DNA from: Aliidiomarina sanyensis
GTDB lineage: Bacteria > Pseudomonadota > Gammaproteobacteria > Enterobacterales > Alteromonadaceae
Direction: 5' to 3'
NCBI RefSeq assembly: GCF_003987175.1
Contig: NZ_PIPM01000003.1
Span: 1 to 64,000 of the forward strand
Length of the DNA stretch: 64,000 bases
The position numbers and the translations under genes were made by a program. This document shows positions 55,037-64,000 of the stretch, in pieces. Numbering within the stretch: position 1 is the first letter of the stretch; each line of letters begins with the position of its first letter. The notes beneath the pieces are model-generated. The model did no database searches. It was not told the DNA's origin and saw only the letters and a list, made by a program, of their open reading frames with translations.

Positions 55037-58000
55037 ATGAGTCAGATTTCCCTATTGCATCCGAAGTATCCCGCACAAGGCCAAACCCAGACCTCTGAAA
55101 TGACCTGGCGTCACTTAGTTGGAAGTAGCACGGCACTGGCCATTGCAGAACTCCTCAAACAACGCCGAGGTATGCTACTTCTGGTCACCGCTGATGCGCC
55201 AAGTGCCTATCGCTTCGAACACGAGTTGAGCTTTTTTGCCCCCGAATACCGCGGGGACATTCAAGTATTACCCGATTGGGAAACCTTACCCTACGACAAT
55301 TTTTCACCGCATCAGGATATTATTTCGGATCGTATTCGAGTCCTCGCACGATTGCCACAGACTCCACACGGGATACTGATCGTTGCTGCCAATACACTGC
55401 TCCACCGGGTGGCTCCCCCCGCTTATGTTGCCGGTCACAGCTTGGTCCTGAAAAAAGGTCAACACCATCGGCTCGAAGACCTGCGCGCGCAGCTCGATAC
55501 GGCTGGATATCGTCACGTGCATCAGGTGATGGAGCATGGGGAGTATTCACTGCGCGGCTCAATTCTTGATGTCTTTCCTATGGGAACCAATGAACCACTT
55601 CGTATCGACTTCTTCGATGATGAGATTGACAGTATTCGTGCATTTGATGTCGATACTCAACTCTCAAGCGCACCGATGGATGCGATCTCGCTGTTGCCAG
55701 CCCGTGAATTTCCGACAACACCGGCCGGTGTTGAACTGTTCCGGCGCCAATTTCGCAGCCAGTTTGAAGCACTGACAGCGAAGGAATCCGTCTATCAGCA
55801 AGTTTCGCAAGGATTGATGCCTGCAGGAATCGAGTATTATCTTCCACTCTTCTTTGAAGGTGTGGCAACGCTCTTTGATTATCTTCCCAAAGATACGTTG
55901 CTCCTCACCTATGGCGATATCCAGCAACAGGTAAAAAAGCTTTGGCTCGATCTATCATTCCGCTACGAGGATCGACGCTGGGACCGGCAAAAGCCCATTT
56001 TGCCCCCACACGAGCTCTATTTGAAAGAAGACGAGGTCTTTAGCGCATTTAAGCAATATCCGCGCATTCGCCTCGGTGCGATCGACGGGCAACGCTCTCC
56101 GGGGCCGGTCGATTTTAAAACTCGCCCGTTACCGGATATAACGGTTGATGCGCGCCAAAAGGACCCGCTGGCCGCTCTGCGTGAACATGCTCATAAAGCA
56201 CAGCAAAAGGGCCAACGCATCGTATTCTGTGTCGAGAGCGCTGGGCGGCGGGAGAGTCTGCTGCAATTACTCGGGAAAGCAGCCATTCACCCGGTGGAAG
56301 TTACCAACTTCACTGAAGCACTCAGTTCCGAAGCGCCGCAAACGATTTTGATTAGCCCCATTGAGCATTCATTTTATGCGGACTTAGACGACCTACCGGG
56401 ACTTTGGGTCATTACCGAAACAGAACTGCTCGGAAATCGCGCACCGCAACGGCGTAGCCAAGATAAACGATCCGCAGCCAACGTCGATGCACTCGTTAAG
56501 AATCTTGCCGAGCTTTCCATCGGTCAGCTGGTGGTGCATATCGACCATGGAATTGGGCGATACCAAGGCCTTACCACCTTAGAGGCGGGAGGGCTTGAGA
56601 CCGAGTTTCTGACCCTCGAGTATGATGGAAACACGAAGTTATTCGTTCCGGTCGCTTCGTTACACCTGATCAGCCGCTACAGTGGCGGCGATCAAGAAAA
56701 AGTCGCATTGAGTAAACTAGGAAACGATAGTTGGGAGAAAGCGCGCCGCAAAGCCGCTGAGAAAGTCCGCGACATCGCCGCAGAACTACTTGAAATCTAC
56801 GCGCAGCGGGAAGCCAAACCTGGATACGCGTTCAGCATCAGCGAAGAAGATCAGCTTCGATTTGCTGCAGGATTTCCGTTTACAGAAACCGACGACCAGC
56901 AAGACGCAATTGCTGCCGTGCTGAACGATATGCAAGCCCCCCGCGCAATGGACCGACTCGTGTGCGGCGATGTCGGCTTTGGGAAAACCGAGGTTGCCAT
57001 GCGCGCTGCGTTCACCGCGGTGAATGACGGAAAACAGGTAGCGGTCCTCGTTCCAACGACGCTATTAGCTCAACAGCATTTTGATAATTTCCGCGACCGA
57101 TTTGCCGACTGGCCAGTCCGGATTGAATTACTCTCGCGTTTTCGCACAGGCAAGCAGACCACCCAAACCCTAGCTGACCTGCAGCATGGCAAAGTCGATA
57201 TTGTGATTGGTACCCATAAGCTATTACAAAACGATATTGTCTTTCATGACCTTGGATTATTGATTGTCGACGAAGAACATCGCTTTGGTGTGCGGCAAAA
57301 GGAACAAATTAAGCGTCTGCGAGCCGATGTCGATATTCTGACGCTGACCGCCACACCCATTCCACGAACCTTGAATATGGCGATGAACAATATTCGCGAT
57401 CTTTCGATCATCGCCACACCGCCGGCCCGACGTCTCGCGGTCAAAACATTCGTCCGTGAATTTGATAAAGCGACGGTACGCGAAGCCGTATTGCGCGAAA
57501 TACTGCGCGGTGGCCAAGTATATTTTCTCCACAATAATGTTGAGACGATCGAAAAAACAGCGCGCGAACTGGGTGAGCTTATCCCGGAAGCACGGATTCA
57601 AACCGCGCATGGTCAGATGGGTGAGCGCGAGCTTGAACGGATTATGGCCGACTTCTATCACCAACGATTCAATGTCTTAGTCTGCACGACCATTATTGAG
57701 ACAGGAATTGATGTACCGAGTGCAAACACCATTATTATCGATCGGGCTGATCACCTCGGTTTGGCGCAACTTCATCAGCTGCGTGGTCGTGTGGGACGTT
57801 CGCACCACCAAGCGTACGCATATTTACTGACGCCTCATCCAAAACGCATGACTAAAGATGCTGTAAAACGCCTTGAAGCGATTTCCCAACTCGAGGATCT
57901 TGGAGCAGGTTTCGTACTGGCCACCCATGACCTTGAGATCCGAGGCGCGGGCGAACTGCTAGGCGACGTGCAAAGCGGTCAAATTGAAACCATCGGGTTC

Positions 58001-58516
58001 AGTTTGTACATGGATATGCTTGATCAGGCAGTCCAAGCTTTACGTGATGGTCGGGAACCTTCGCTCGATCAGCTTCTCAAACATCGGACTGAGATTGAAT
58101 TGCGGATCCCTGCGCTGCTCCCTGATACTTATATTCATGACATCAATACACGGCTGTCTATGTACAAGCGAATTGCGGGAGCGGAAAGTAGCGAAGCACT
58201 GGAGCAGATTCAGATCGAACTAATTGATCGGTTTGGTTTACTCCCAGAACCGGCGAAAAATCTCATTCGAATGAGCGAAATCCGCTTACTCGCAGATCCA
58301 CTTGGTATTCGAAAAATTGAGTTAGGTCCACAGGGCGGCTATATCGACTTTGCTGAAAAAACACCCGTAGAACCTGCTACGATTATCCGATTAATCCAGC
58401 AGGAGCCAAGTACTTTCGGAATGGAAGGCGCACAACGCTTGAAAATTCGCAAAGCCACCGAGCATACCCAGGAACGAATAAAACTGGTACAGTCGTTGTT
58501 AACTGAGTTTGCGTGA
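55037..58516 (+). CDS. mfd: Transcription-repair coupling factor Mfd
   Basis: The 1159-residue protein has an N-terminal UvrB-like region, a CarD-like RNA-polymerase-interaction domain (VVHIDHGIGRYQGL near 495-510), a DNA translocase with GDVGFGKTEV near 645 and DEEHRFG near 744, a second helicase lobe with QLRGRVGRSHHQAYAYLL near 915, and a C-terminal UvrA-contacting TRCF domain. It removes stalled RNA polymerase and recruits UvrA. Length equals the family norm. csiV overlaps its 3' end region. Confidence 0.95.
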   Translation: MSQISLLHPKYPAQGQTQTSEMTWRHLVGSSTALAIAELLKQRRGMLLLVTADAPSAYRFEHELSFFAPEYRGDIQVLPDWETLPYDNFSPHQDIISDRIRVLARLPQTPHGILIVAANTLLHRVAPPAYVAGHSLVLKKGQHHRLEDLRAQLDTAGYRHVHQVMEHGEYSLRGSILDVFPMGTNEPLRIDFFDDEIDSIRAFDVDTQLSSAPMDAISLLPAREFPTTPAGVELFRRQFRSQFEALTAKESVYQQVSQGLMPAGIEYYLPLFFEGVATLFDYLPKDTLLLTYGDIQQQVKKLWLDLSFRYEDRRWDRQKPILPPHELYLKEDEVFSAFKQYPRIRLGAIDGQRSPGPVDFKTRPLPDITVDARQKDPLAALREHAHKAQQKGQRIVFCVESAGRRESLLQLLGKAAIHPVEVTNFTEALSSEAPQTILISPIEHSFYADLDDLPGLWVITETELLGNRAPQRRSQDKRSAANVDALVKNLAELSIGQLVVHIDHGIGRYQGLTTLEAGGLETEFLTLEYDGNTKLFVPVASLHLISRYSGGDQEKVALSKLGNDSWEKARRKAAEKVRDIAAELLEIYAQREAKPGYAFSISEEDQLRFAAGFPFTETDDQQDAIAAVLNDMQAPRAMDRLVCGDVGFGKTEVAMRAAFTAVNDGKQVAVLVPTTLLAQQHFDNFRDRFADWPVRIELLSRFRTGKQTTQTLADLQHGKVDIVIGTHKLLQNDIVFHDLGLLIVDEEHRFGVRQKEQIKRLRADVDILTLTATPIPRTLNMAMNNIRDLSIIATPPARRLAVKTFVREFDKATVREAVLREILRGGQVYFLHNNVETIEKTARELGELIPEARIQTAHGQMGERELERIMADFYHQRFNVLVCTTIIETGIDVPSANTIIIDRADHLGLAQLHQLRGRVGRSHHQAYAYLLTPHPKRMTKDAVKRLEAISQLEDLGAGFVLATHDLEIRGAGELLGDVQSGQIETIGFSLYMDMLDQAVQALRDGREPSLDQLLKHRTEIELRIPALLPDTYIHDINTRLSMYKRIAGAESSEALEQIQIELIDRFGLLPEPAKNLIRMSEIRLLADPLGIRKIELGPQGGYIDFAEKTPVEPATIIRLIQQEPSTFGMEGAQRLKIRKATEHTQERIKLVQSLLTEFA

Positions 58517-58545
58517 GCACTGTCCGGATAATGATGGAGTTTTAC

Positions 58546-59775
58546 ATGAGATTTAGCGGCACAGCCGTCAGCTTCTTAGCGCGCACTTTCAGCGGCATAA
58601 TGCTCTTCACTACAGTGTTTCTTTTGGGCACCGTGAGTGCTGGGGAGTCGGTCGAAGACCGGGGGTATCGATGGTTTGAAGTTGAAGTTCTGGTCTTTCG
58701 ATATACGGACGTCGAGATTGAAGATCCGGAACAATTTCCGCTCGCAGTTCGACCTATTTCGATTCACAACAGCCGAGATCTGTACACCGAACGATTGACT
58801 CCGCCAATCGAGTCGCTCTATTACGCGCTCCCAGTCTGTGAAGGCAAACGTCGCTGGGTTGCCCCTTTGCGTTCCGTGTTTCTCTCTGGCGCATTATTCG
58901 CTGAAGAAAATCAGCTGCCATCAGCACAGCGCATTGGCTGTCGTCGCCTTCATGATGACGCGCTCGTCCGTTCTTTTTACGCAAAGCAAACTGAACTCAA
59001 AACAGTCGCGCCGGCTCATCTCCCCCTCGTCATGAGCGGAACCAAACAAGGAACCCGCGAGGAAATGTTGAGAGCGGAGACTCCGTTCTTAGTGCCGCGT
59101 GAGCAATTCGCTCTGACACCTTTGCGTCAGCAGCTCGAACGTCGTCGCGATGCATCTCCGATTCTGCATACCGCCTGGCGACAGCCGGTTTTTACTCGGA
59201 CGGTTGGACGTCGTCATCGTCTGGTCGGGGGTAAAAACTATACCGACCAATTCGACTATTTTGGTTTTCCAGTTTCACCCGCAAACCAGCAAGTTCAAGA
59301 GCGCTTACAGCACTACCTAAATTACCATCTGAATGGCGTTTCAATGGATGACGAAGGGCCGTTTGCCGGTCTTCTCACCGTGCTTGACGCTGCGGATCGC
59401 GGGGAGTTTCGACTCAGTCGGCCGAACTCAGACGATTTGCGTTTTCCCGAGCGACCAGGGCAAAACCCACGTGGTATACCCGAACAAGTGTGGGAGTTTG
59501 ACGGGCTAATGCATATCTATTTAGTGGGCAATTACCTGCATATCGATACCGATTTCAATCTCCGCGAACCTATCACAGTGAGCGCTGCCGCACGGGATGT
59601 GCGGGAACAAGTTCGAGATTTTCTTGAACCCGATGCTCATGAATTGGAGTTTTTACGCGCCTACCCGTTTCAGCAGTTGCGCCGCGTGATTTCCCATCAG
59701 ACGCACTATTTCGACCATCCCAACTATGGCGTCGTGGTCCAAATTCGCCGGACTGACCTCTCGAATCGAAGATAA
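58546..59775 (+). CDS. csiV: CsiV-like peptidoglycan-binding protein
   Basis: The 409-residue exported protein has a signal peptide (about 1-32, hydrophobic ARTFSGIMLFTTVFLLGTVS) followed by the conserved WFEVEVLVFRY near 42-52 and a C-terminal IYLVGNYLHIDTDFNLRE near 329-346. CsiV of Vibrio cholerae binds peptidoglycan and supports PBP1A-dependent wall synthesis. I chose the ATG at 58546, with GGAG six bases upstream; an upstream GTG overlaps the mfd stop. Placement directly after mfd is typical. Confidence 0.83.
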   Translation: MRFSGTAVSFLARTFSGIMLFTTVFLLGTVSAGESVEDRGYRWFEVEVLVFRYTDVEIEDPEQFPLAVRPISIHNSRDLYTERLTPPIESLYYALPVCEGKRRWVAPLRSVFLSGALFAEENQLPSAQRIGCRRLHDDALVRSFYAKQTELKTVAPAHLPLVMSGTKQGTREEMLRAETPFLVPREQFALTPLRQQLERRRDASPILHTAWRQPVFTRTVGRRHRLVGGKNYTDQFDYFGFPVSPANQQVQERLQHYLNYHLNGVSMDDEGPFAGLLTVLDAADRGEFRLSRPNSDDLRFPERPGQNPRGIPEQVWEFDGLMHIYLVGNYLHIDTDFNLREPITVSAAARDVREQVRDFLEPDAHELEFLRAYPFQQLRRVISHQTHYFDHPNYGVVVQIRRTDLSNRR

Positions 59776-59806
59776 AAAAAACCGGCGAAAACGCCGGTTT
59801 TTTTTT
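59774..59806. terminator. Bidirectional terminator between csiV and acnA
   Basis: ACCGGCG, AAAA loop, CGCCGGT with long A- and T-runs on both sides, starting within the csiV stop codon and 30 bases beyond the acnA stop. Confidence 0.92.
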
Positions 59807-59836
59807 CAGGATGAAGGTGGGAGACTTCGAGGCTTT

Positions 59837-62551
59837 CTACGCCACCAACTGGCGTAGGACATGATGTAAAATACCACCGCTGAGGAAATAACGAACCTCA
59901 TTCGCGGTATCGATGCGCGACTTGACCTTAAACTTAATTTCGTCGCCCTCTTTGGGCTTCGCCACGACATCATAGACTTCACCGGGTTTGATGTCCCCTG
60001 ATAAACCAAGGATACTGATCTGTTCTGTTCCATCAAGTCCAAGACTCTGAGCACTCATATCCTCTTCAAATTGCAGAGGAAGCACCCCCATACCGACAAG
60101 GTTTGAGCGGTGTATGCGTTCAAAACTCTCTGCAATGACAGCCTTCACGCCCAATAACCGCGTACCCTTCGCAGCCCAATCCCGGCTTGAACCCGTGCCA
60201 TATTCTTTCCCTGCAAGAACCACCAGTGGCGTTTTCTCTTCCTGATATTTCATTGCGGCATCATAAATAGACATCGATTCACCGGACGGAATGTGAACGG
60301 TATAACCTCCCTCACGACCATTCGCCATCAGGTTTTTAATGCGGATATTGGCAAAGGTGCCACGCATCATGACTTCATGGTTTCCGCGCCGCGAGCCATA
60401 TGAGTTAAAGTCACGAACTTCCACGCCTTGTTCTTGCAGGTATTTTCCAGCGGGTGAATCCGGTTTGATAGCGCCGGCTGGCGAGATATGGTCCGTGGTA
60501 ATGGTATCGCCAAATACAGCTAAAACATGCGCACCTTTAATATCCTTGGGCTCCTGCGCAGGTTTATCGATCCCAACAAAAAATGGTGGATTTGCCACAT
60601 AGGTGGAATCCTCATCCCACGCATAGGTTTCACTGTCTGGTATCTCCAACGCCTGCCAGTGCTCGTCCCCATCAAAGACATTCGCATACTGGTGTTTAAA
60701 CATCTCGCTTTGGACTTTCGCAACCTCCGCTTTGATCTCTTCAGTGCTTGGCCAAATATCTTTCAGGTAAACGGGGTCTCCTTCCGCTGTTTGGCCGAGC
60801 GGTTCGTGGGTTAAATCGATACGCGTCGTTCCTGCTAGCGCGAATGCGACCACCAGTGGCGGCGATGCTAACCAGTTCGCTTTCACTTGCGGATGAATAC
60901 GTCCTTCGAAATTCCGGTTGCCAGAGAGCACTGAAGAGACCACCAAATCCCCTTTATCAATTGCGGTTGATACATCATCAGGAAGTGGTCCTGAGTTTCC
61001 AATACAGGTGGTACAACCGTAACCTACCAGGTCAAACCCGAGCCGATCTAAATAGTGATCAAGCTCTGCCGCAGCAAGGTAATCGGTCACTACTTTTGAG
61101 CCAGGTGCCAATGAAGACTTCACCCAGGGTTTGCGCTGGAGCCCTTTCTCGATTGCTTTCTTCGCGACGAGGCCTGCCGCCAACATCACACTTGGGTTTG
61201 ACGTATTGGTACACGACGTTATCGCCGCAATCACGACGTCACCGTGGCGTAACATGTGATCGGTGCCCTCGAGTGGAACTCGAGTTTCATCATTCACGTC
61301 TGCCCGGGTTAACGATTCAGGCGCACCCATTTCTGGATCTTCAGCAATCCCGATGGAATCTAAAAGCAGCTCAAAACTATCATTCAATCCACCCAAGCTC
61401 ACCCGATCTTGTGGCCGCTTCGGTCCAGCTAAAGAAGGTTCTACGGTTGCCATATCAAGCGTCAAAGTATCAGTAAATACGGGCTCAGCGTCCTCTTCAC
61501 GCCACATCCCTTGTGCTTTTGCGTAGGCTTCGACTAACGCAATGGTTTCCTCATCACGTCCTGAGAGCTTTAAGTAGGTCAATGTTTCGTCATCGACTGG
61601 GAAGAACCCACAGGTTGCACCGTACTCTGGAGCCATATTCGCAATGGTTGCGCGGTCGGCCAAGGGAAGATGTTTAAGCCCTGGTCCATAAAACTCCACG
61701 AACTTACCCACGACACCTTGCTTGCGCAGCATTTGCGTCACAGTCAGAACCAAGTCCGTTGCCGTGACACCTTCGGGCAATGCACCCTCAAGACGGAAAC
61801 CGACCACCTCGGGGATCAGCATCGAGATCGGTTGACCGAGCATCGCCGCTTCGGCCTCAATTCCGCCGACGCCCCAACCGAGCACACCGAGGCCATTAAT
61901 CATGGTAGTGTGCGAGTCCGTTCCAACCAAGGTGTCTGGATAGGCAACCTGTTCACCGTCCTCTTCGGAAGTCCAAACCACTTTAGCCAAGTACTCTAAG
62001 TTCACTTGGTGGCAAATCCCAGTGCCCGGGGGAACCACGCGGAAATTATCAAAAGCCTTCTGACCCCACCGTAAAAACTCGTAACGCTCTTTGTTGCGCT
62101 CCATTTCAATTTTCACGTTTTCTTCAAACGCTTTCGGAGATGCAAACTTATCAACCATCACCGAATGGTCAATAACCAAGTCAACGGCAGACAGCGGATT
62201 AATTTTATTCGCGGGTAGCCCTGCTTTTGCTACCGCATCGCGCATTGCAGCGAGATCGACCACCGCAGGCACCCCTGTAAAGTCTTGCATCAACACCCGC
62301 GCAGGCCGGTACTCAATCTCACTGGTTGAGCGTCGTTCTTTCAACCAATCGGTGAGTGCCTGAAAGTCATCTTTCTTGACGGTGGTACCATCTTCATGTC
62401 GAAGCAAATTCTCAAGTAAAACCTTCAAAGAAACCGGTAGCTTCGAAATATCTCCGAGCGATTCTGCGGCTTTGGGAAGACTGTAATAGACATACTCTTT
62501 ATCACCGACCGAAAGTTTCGAGCGGGTTTGCAAACTATCATGGCTCGCCAT
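59837..62551 (-). CDS. acnA: Aconitate hydratase A
   Basis: The 904-residue enzyme has the iron-sulfur cysteines in [10 protein letters not shown] near 448 and [12 protein letters not shown] near 513, the catalytic [13 protein letters not shown] segment near 211, and the C-terminal swivel domain with [17 protein letters not shown] near 777-793. It interconverts citrate and isocitrate in the TCA cycle. AGGAG precedes the ATG. Length and architecture fit the AcnA/IRP class. Confidence 0.95.
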   Translation of the reverse strand: MASHDSLQTRSKLSVGDKEYVYYSLPKAAESLGDISKLPVSLKVLLENLLRHEDGTTVKKDDFQALTDWLKERRSTSEIEYRPARVLMQDFTGVPAVVDLAAMRDAVAKAGLPANKINPLSAVDLVIDHSVMVDKFASPKAFEENVKIEMERNKERYEFLRWGQKAFDNFRVVPPGTGICHQVNLEYLAKVVWTSEEDGEQVAYPDTLVGTDSHTTMINGLGVLGWGVGGIEAEAAMLGQPISMLIPEVVGFRLEGALPEGVTATDLVLTVTQMLRKQGVVGKFVEFYGPGLKHLPLADRATIANMAPEYGATCGFFPVDDETLTYLKLSGRDEETIALVEAYAKAQGMWREEDAEPVFTDTLTLDMATVEPSLAGPKRPQDRVSLGGLNDSFELLLDSIGIAEDPEMGAPESLTRADVNDETRVPLEGTDHMLRHGDVVIAAITSCTNTSNPSVMLAAGLVAKKAIEKGLQRKPWVKSSLAPGSKVVTDYLAAAELDHYLDRLGFDLVGYGCTTCIGNSGPLPDDVSTAIDKGDLVVSSVLSGNRNFEGRIHPQVKANWLASPPLVVAFALAGTTRIDLTHEPLGQTAEGDPVYLKDIWPSTEEIKAEVAKVQSEMFKHQYANVFDGDEHWQALEIPDSETYAWDEDSTYVANPPFFVGIDKPAQEPKDIKGAHVLAVFGDTITTDHISPAGAIKPDSPAGKYLQEQGVEVRDFNSYGSRRGNHEVMMRGTFANIRIKNLMANGREGGYTVHIPSGESMSIYDAAMKYQEEKTPLVVLAGKEYGTGSSRDWAAKGTRLLGVKAVIAESFERIHRSNLVGMGVLPLQFEEDMSAQSLGLDGTEQISILGLSGDIKPGEVYDVVAKPKEGDEIKFKVKSRIDTANEVRYFLSGGILHHVLRQLVA

Positions 62552-62725
62552 TTGGGTATTCTCCTCATTGGCAACGTCTCATGCGACGTGTGCGTGTGTG
62601 CGCAAACAATACAAGTAAGCTTGGGCTGAATTTGGAAAAATTCAAGCAATACTGACCATATACGCGAGAAATACGAAATCGGTCATGTCACAAAAAAGAC
62701 CCGGACGCGCTCAGTTATTTTTCGG

Positions 62726-62731
62726 TATACT
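62726..62731 (+). promoter_or_regulatory. Possible -10 box for tesB
   Basis: TATACT lies 29 bp before the tesB ATG in the 209-bp divergent gap with acnA. No convincing -35 is seen. The rest of the gap shows no gene. Confidence 0.4.
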
Positions 62732-62760
62732 AAACGCCTGTATGAAAAAAGGATGTTTAC

Positions 62761-63624
62761 ATGAGCCAAGTTCTTGATGATCTTCTCAATCTGCTCCGTC
62801 TCGAAACGATTGAACAAGGCATTTACCGCGGTCAAAGCCAAGATTTGGGTTTTCGTGCCGTTTTTGGTGGCCAAGTTATGGGCCAAGCCCTCTCCGCTGC
62901 AAAGGAAACCGTTGCAGAGGATCGTGCAGTTCATTCATTTCACAGCTATTTTTTACGACCTGGCGATGCGAGCAAGCCCATCGTTTATGACGTTGAAAAC
63001 GTGCGGGACGGTAGTAGTTTCTCGACCCGTCGCGTCAAGGCGGTGCAATTTGGAAAACCTATTTTCTACATGACAGCGAGCTACCAAGCTCCGGAAGCAG
63101 GTGCAGAGCATCAAGATACAATGCCTGACGTGCCCGGGCCGGAAGGCTTAGTTTCTGACCTTGATATCTATCGCGAGCATGCCGAGCTCATCCCTGAACC
63201 CATTCGCAATAAATTTATCAGTGAAAAGCCCATCATGATGCGGTTTGTCACCGAATATAATCCTTTCTATCCAAAGGCCTGTGAGCCAAAGCGCTATGTT
63301 TGGATGAAGGCAAATGGAACCTTGCCAGATGACTTGCGTGTTCATCAGTATCTGCTCGCCTATGCGTCGGATTTCAACTTTCTGCCTACGTCAATGCAAC
63401 CACACGGGAAGACGTTTGCCGATCCGAAGATTCAAATGGCCACAATTGATCATGCCATGTGGTTTCACCGGTCGTTCCGCATGGATGACTGGCTGCTGTA
63501 TGCCATCGACAGTCCAACAGCCCAAGGAGCTCGCGGACTCGTGCGAGGTCAAATCTTCAGTCGCGACGGGACGCTCGTAGCGTCGACCATACAAGAGGGT
63601 CTTATTCGCGAACGGAGTAAATGA
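62761..63624 (+). CDS. tesB: Acyl-CoA thioesterase II
   Basis: This 287-residue double-hotdog enzyme has [15 protein letters not shown] near 37-51, [15 protein letters not shown] near 60-74 and [10 protein letters not shown]-like [11 protein letters not shown] near 222-232, which contains the catalytic Asp of the TesB family. It hydrolyses medium- and long-chain acyl-CoA. AGGA precedes the ATG, and a terminator follows. Confidence 0.93.
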   Translation: MSQVLDDLLNLLRLETIEQGIYRGQSQDLGFRAVFGGQVMGQALSAAKETVAEDRAVHSFHSYFLRPGDASKPIVYDVENVRDGSSFSTRRVKAVQFGKPIFYMTASYQAPEAGAEHQDTMPDVPGPEGLVSDLDIYREHAELIPEPIRNKFISEKPIMMRFVTEYNPFYPKACEPKRYVWMKANGTLPDDLRVHQYLLAYASDFNFLPTSMQPHGKTFADPKIQMATIDHAMWFHRSFRMDDWLLYAIDSPTAQGARGLVRGQIFSRDGTLVASTIQEGLIRERSK

Positions 63625-63690
63625 ACGTCTCTGGAAGCATAATGTTGCGTGGATATTGAGCTAAATCAACGCAAAGCACCAAATGCACGG

Positions 63691-63721
63691 GCACACTCTT
63701 AGCTGAGAGTGTGCTTTTTTT
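63691..63721 (+). terminator. Terminator after tesB
   Basis: GCACACTCT, a short TAGCTGA-type loop and its complement GAGTGTGC are followed by seven T, 66 bases after the tesB stop. Confidence 0.88.
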
Positions 63722-63783
63722 ATGGCCAGTTTTCGAACCCTTGCTATAAATGAACGACATATCATTGTGTAAGGAAGCCTCTT

Positions 63784-64000
63784 GTGACAAATACTCCAGC
63801 CAATCGTAACTCCCAAACGCCCGTTTTTAGAGCAAAAGGTGTGACCAAGACTTACACCATGGGTGACGTGAAAATTCATGCCCTTCGAGGCATCGATCTC
63901 GAGTTGTTCGCCGGTGAATTTGTCGTCTTGCTCGGCGCCTCAGGCTCTGGTAAGTCAACACTGCTGAATATTTTGGGTGGTCTGGATACCGCGAGTACGG
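63784..64000 (+). CDS. ABC transporter ATP-binding protein, MacB/LolD-like (partial)
   Basis: The first 72 codons, from a GTG preceded by AAGGA, encode a protein with [20 protein letters not shown] near 20-39 and Walker [10 protein letters not shown] near 54-62, then LNILGGLD. These are features of the MacB/LolD subfamily of ABC ATPases that pair with FtsX-like permeases. The gene runs off the window, so the partner and substrate are unseen. Confidence 0.82.
   Translation, partial: MTNTPANRNSQTPVFRAKGVTKTYTMGDVKIHALRGIDLELFAGEFVVLLGASGSGKSTLLNILGGLDTAST

Noticed and set aside
60748-61476. 242-codon open frame on the plus strand inside acnA
   Set aside because: It is antisense to a clearly conserved enzyme, has no recognisable domain or ribosome site, and is explained by codon composition of acnA.

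Overview
The window is chromosomal DNA of a gammaproteobacterium. The conserved blocks dapA-bamC-purC, perM-bepA-yfgD, pgm-seqA, ybfE-fldA-fur, msbA-lpxK-ycaR-kdsB, lolCDE and mfd-csiV, with small families such as YfbV, DUF2788, DUF2897, DUF3185 and DUF3392, point to an Alteromonadales/Vibrionales-like marine bacterium. Idiomarinaceae is my best guess, but no rRNA or marker search was possible. Coding density is very high. No gap between genes exceeds about 265 bp, and I saw no rRNA, tRNA, CRISPR, prophage or integrase gene.

Layout. 1-510: the left end of an IS3-family element has cut an AbgT-type transporter gene after about 127 codons. 616-11835 (all minus): a DUF3667 membrane protein, a 41-aa membrane peptide, two multidomain c-di-GMP proteins (GAF-GGDEF-EAL and GAF-LOV-GGDEF-EAL) on either side of a phospholipase-D-family lipoprotein, a P-type cation ATPase and a beta-CASP metallo-beta-lactamase. 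11967-17771: cydABDC, encoding a short-Q-loop (cyanide-insensitive-type) bd quinol oxidase and its CydDC exporter, divergent from a persulfide-dioxygenase-like gene and an Lgt-like/TlpA fusion gene (17885-19628). 19630-25013: a MoxR/VWA pair, DUF3185, patatin, DUF3392, xthA and yfbV. 25268-31267: yffB-dapE-peptidase-DUF2897, then purC, bamC-dapA and bcp. 31333-38555: perM, bepA, yfgD, DUF2069, hda with DUF2066, and an MFS transporter. 38642-45367: pgm-seqA, ybfF, DUF2788, ybfE, fldA, fur, a saccharopine-dehydrogenase-like gene and kdsB. 45364-54901: ycaR, lpxK, msbA, comEC, DUF2062 and lolCDE. 55037-64000: mfd-csiV, acnA, tesB and the start of an ABC ATPase gene.

How the genes work together. 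Several operons build the envelope: MsbA/LpxK/KdsB for LPS, LolCDE for lipoproteins, BamC/BepA for the outer membrane, CsiV and an M15 peptidase for peptidoglycan, and DapA/DapE for diaminopimelate. Hda, SeqA, YfbV and Mfd handle replication control, chromosome structure and repair. Fur, flavodoxin and Bcp deal with iron and oxidative stress. Many neighbours are translationally coupled through ATGA, GTGA or TAATG overlaps, and most convergent pairs share a bidirectional hairpin terminator.

Most of the window is conserved core genome. The parts that merit attention are the LOV-containing c-di-GMP enzyme and its neighbourhood, the ATPase/beta-CASP pair, the divergent bd oxidase/persulfide dioxygenase locus, the IS-disrupted transporter, and a few unexplained intergenic sites. 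I did not find a clearly new multi-gene defence or biosynthetic system.
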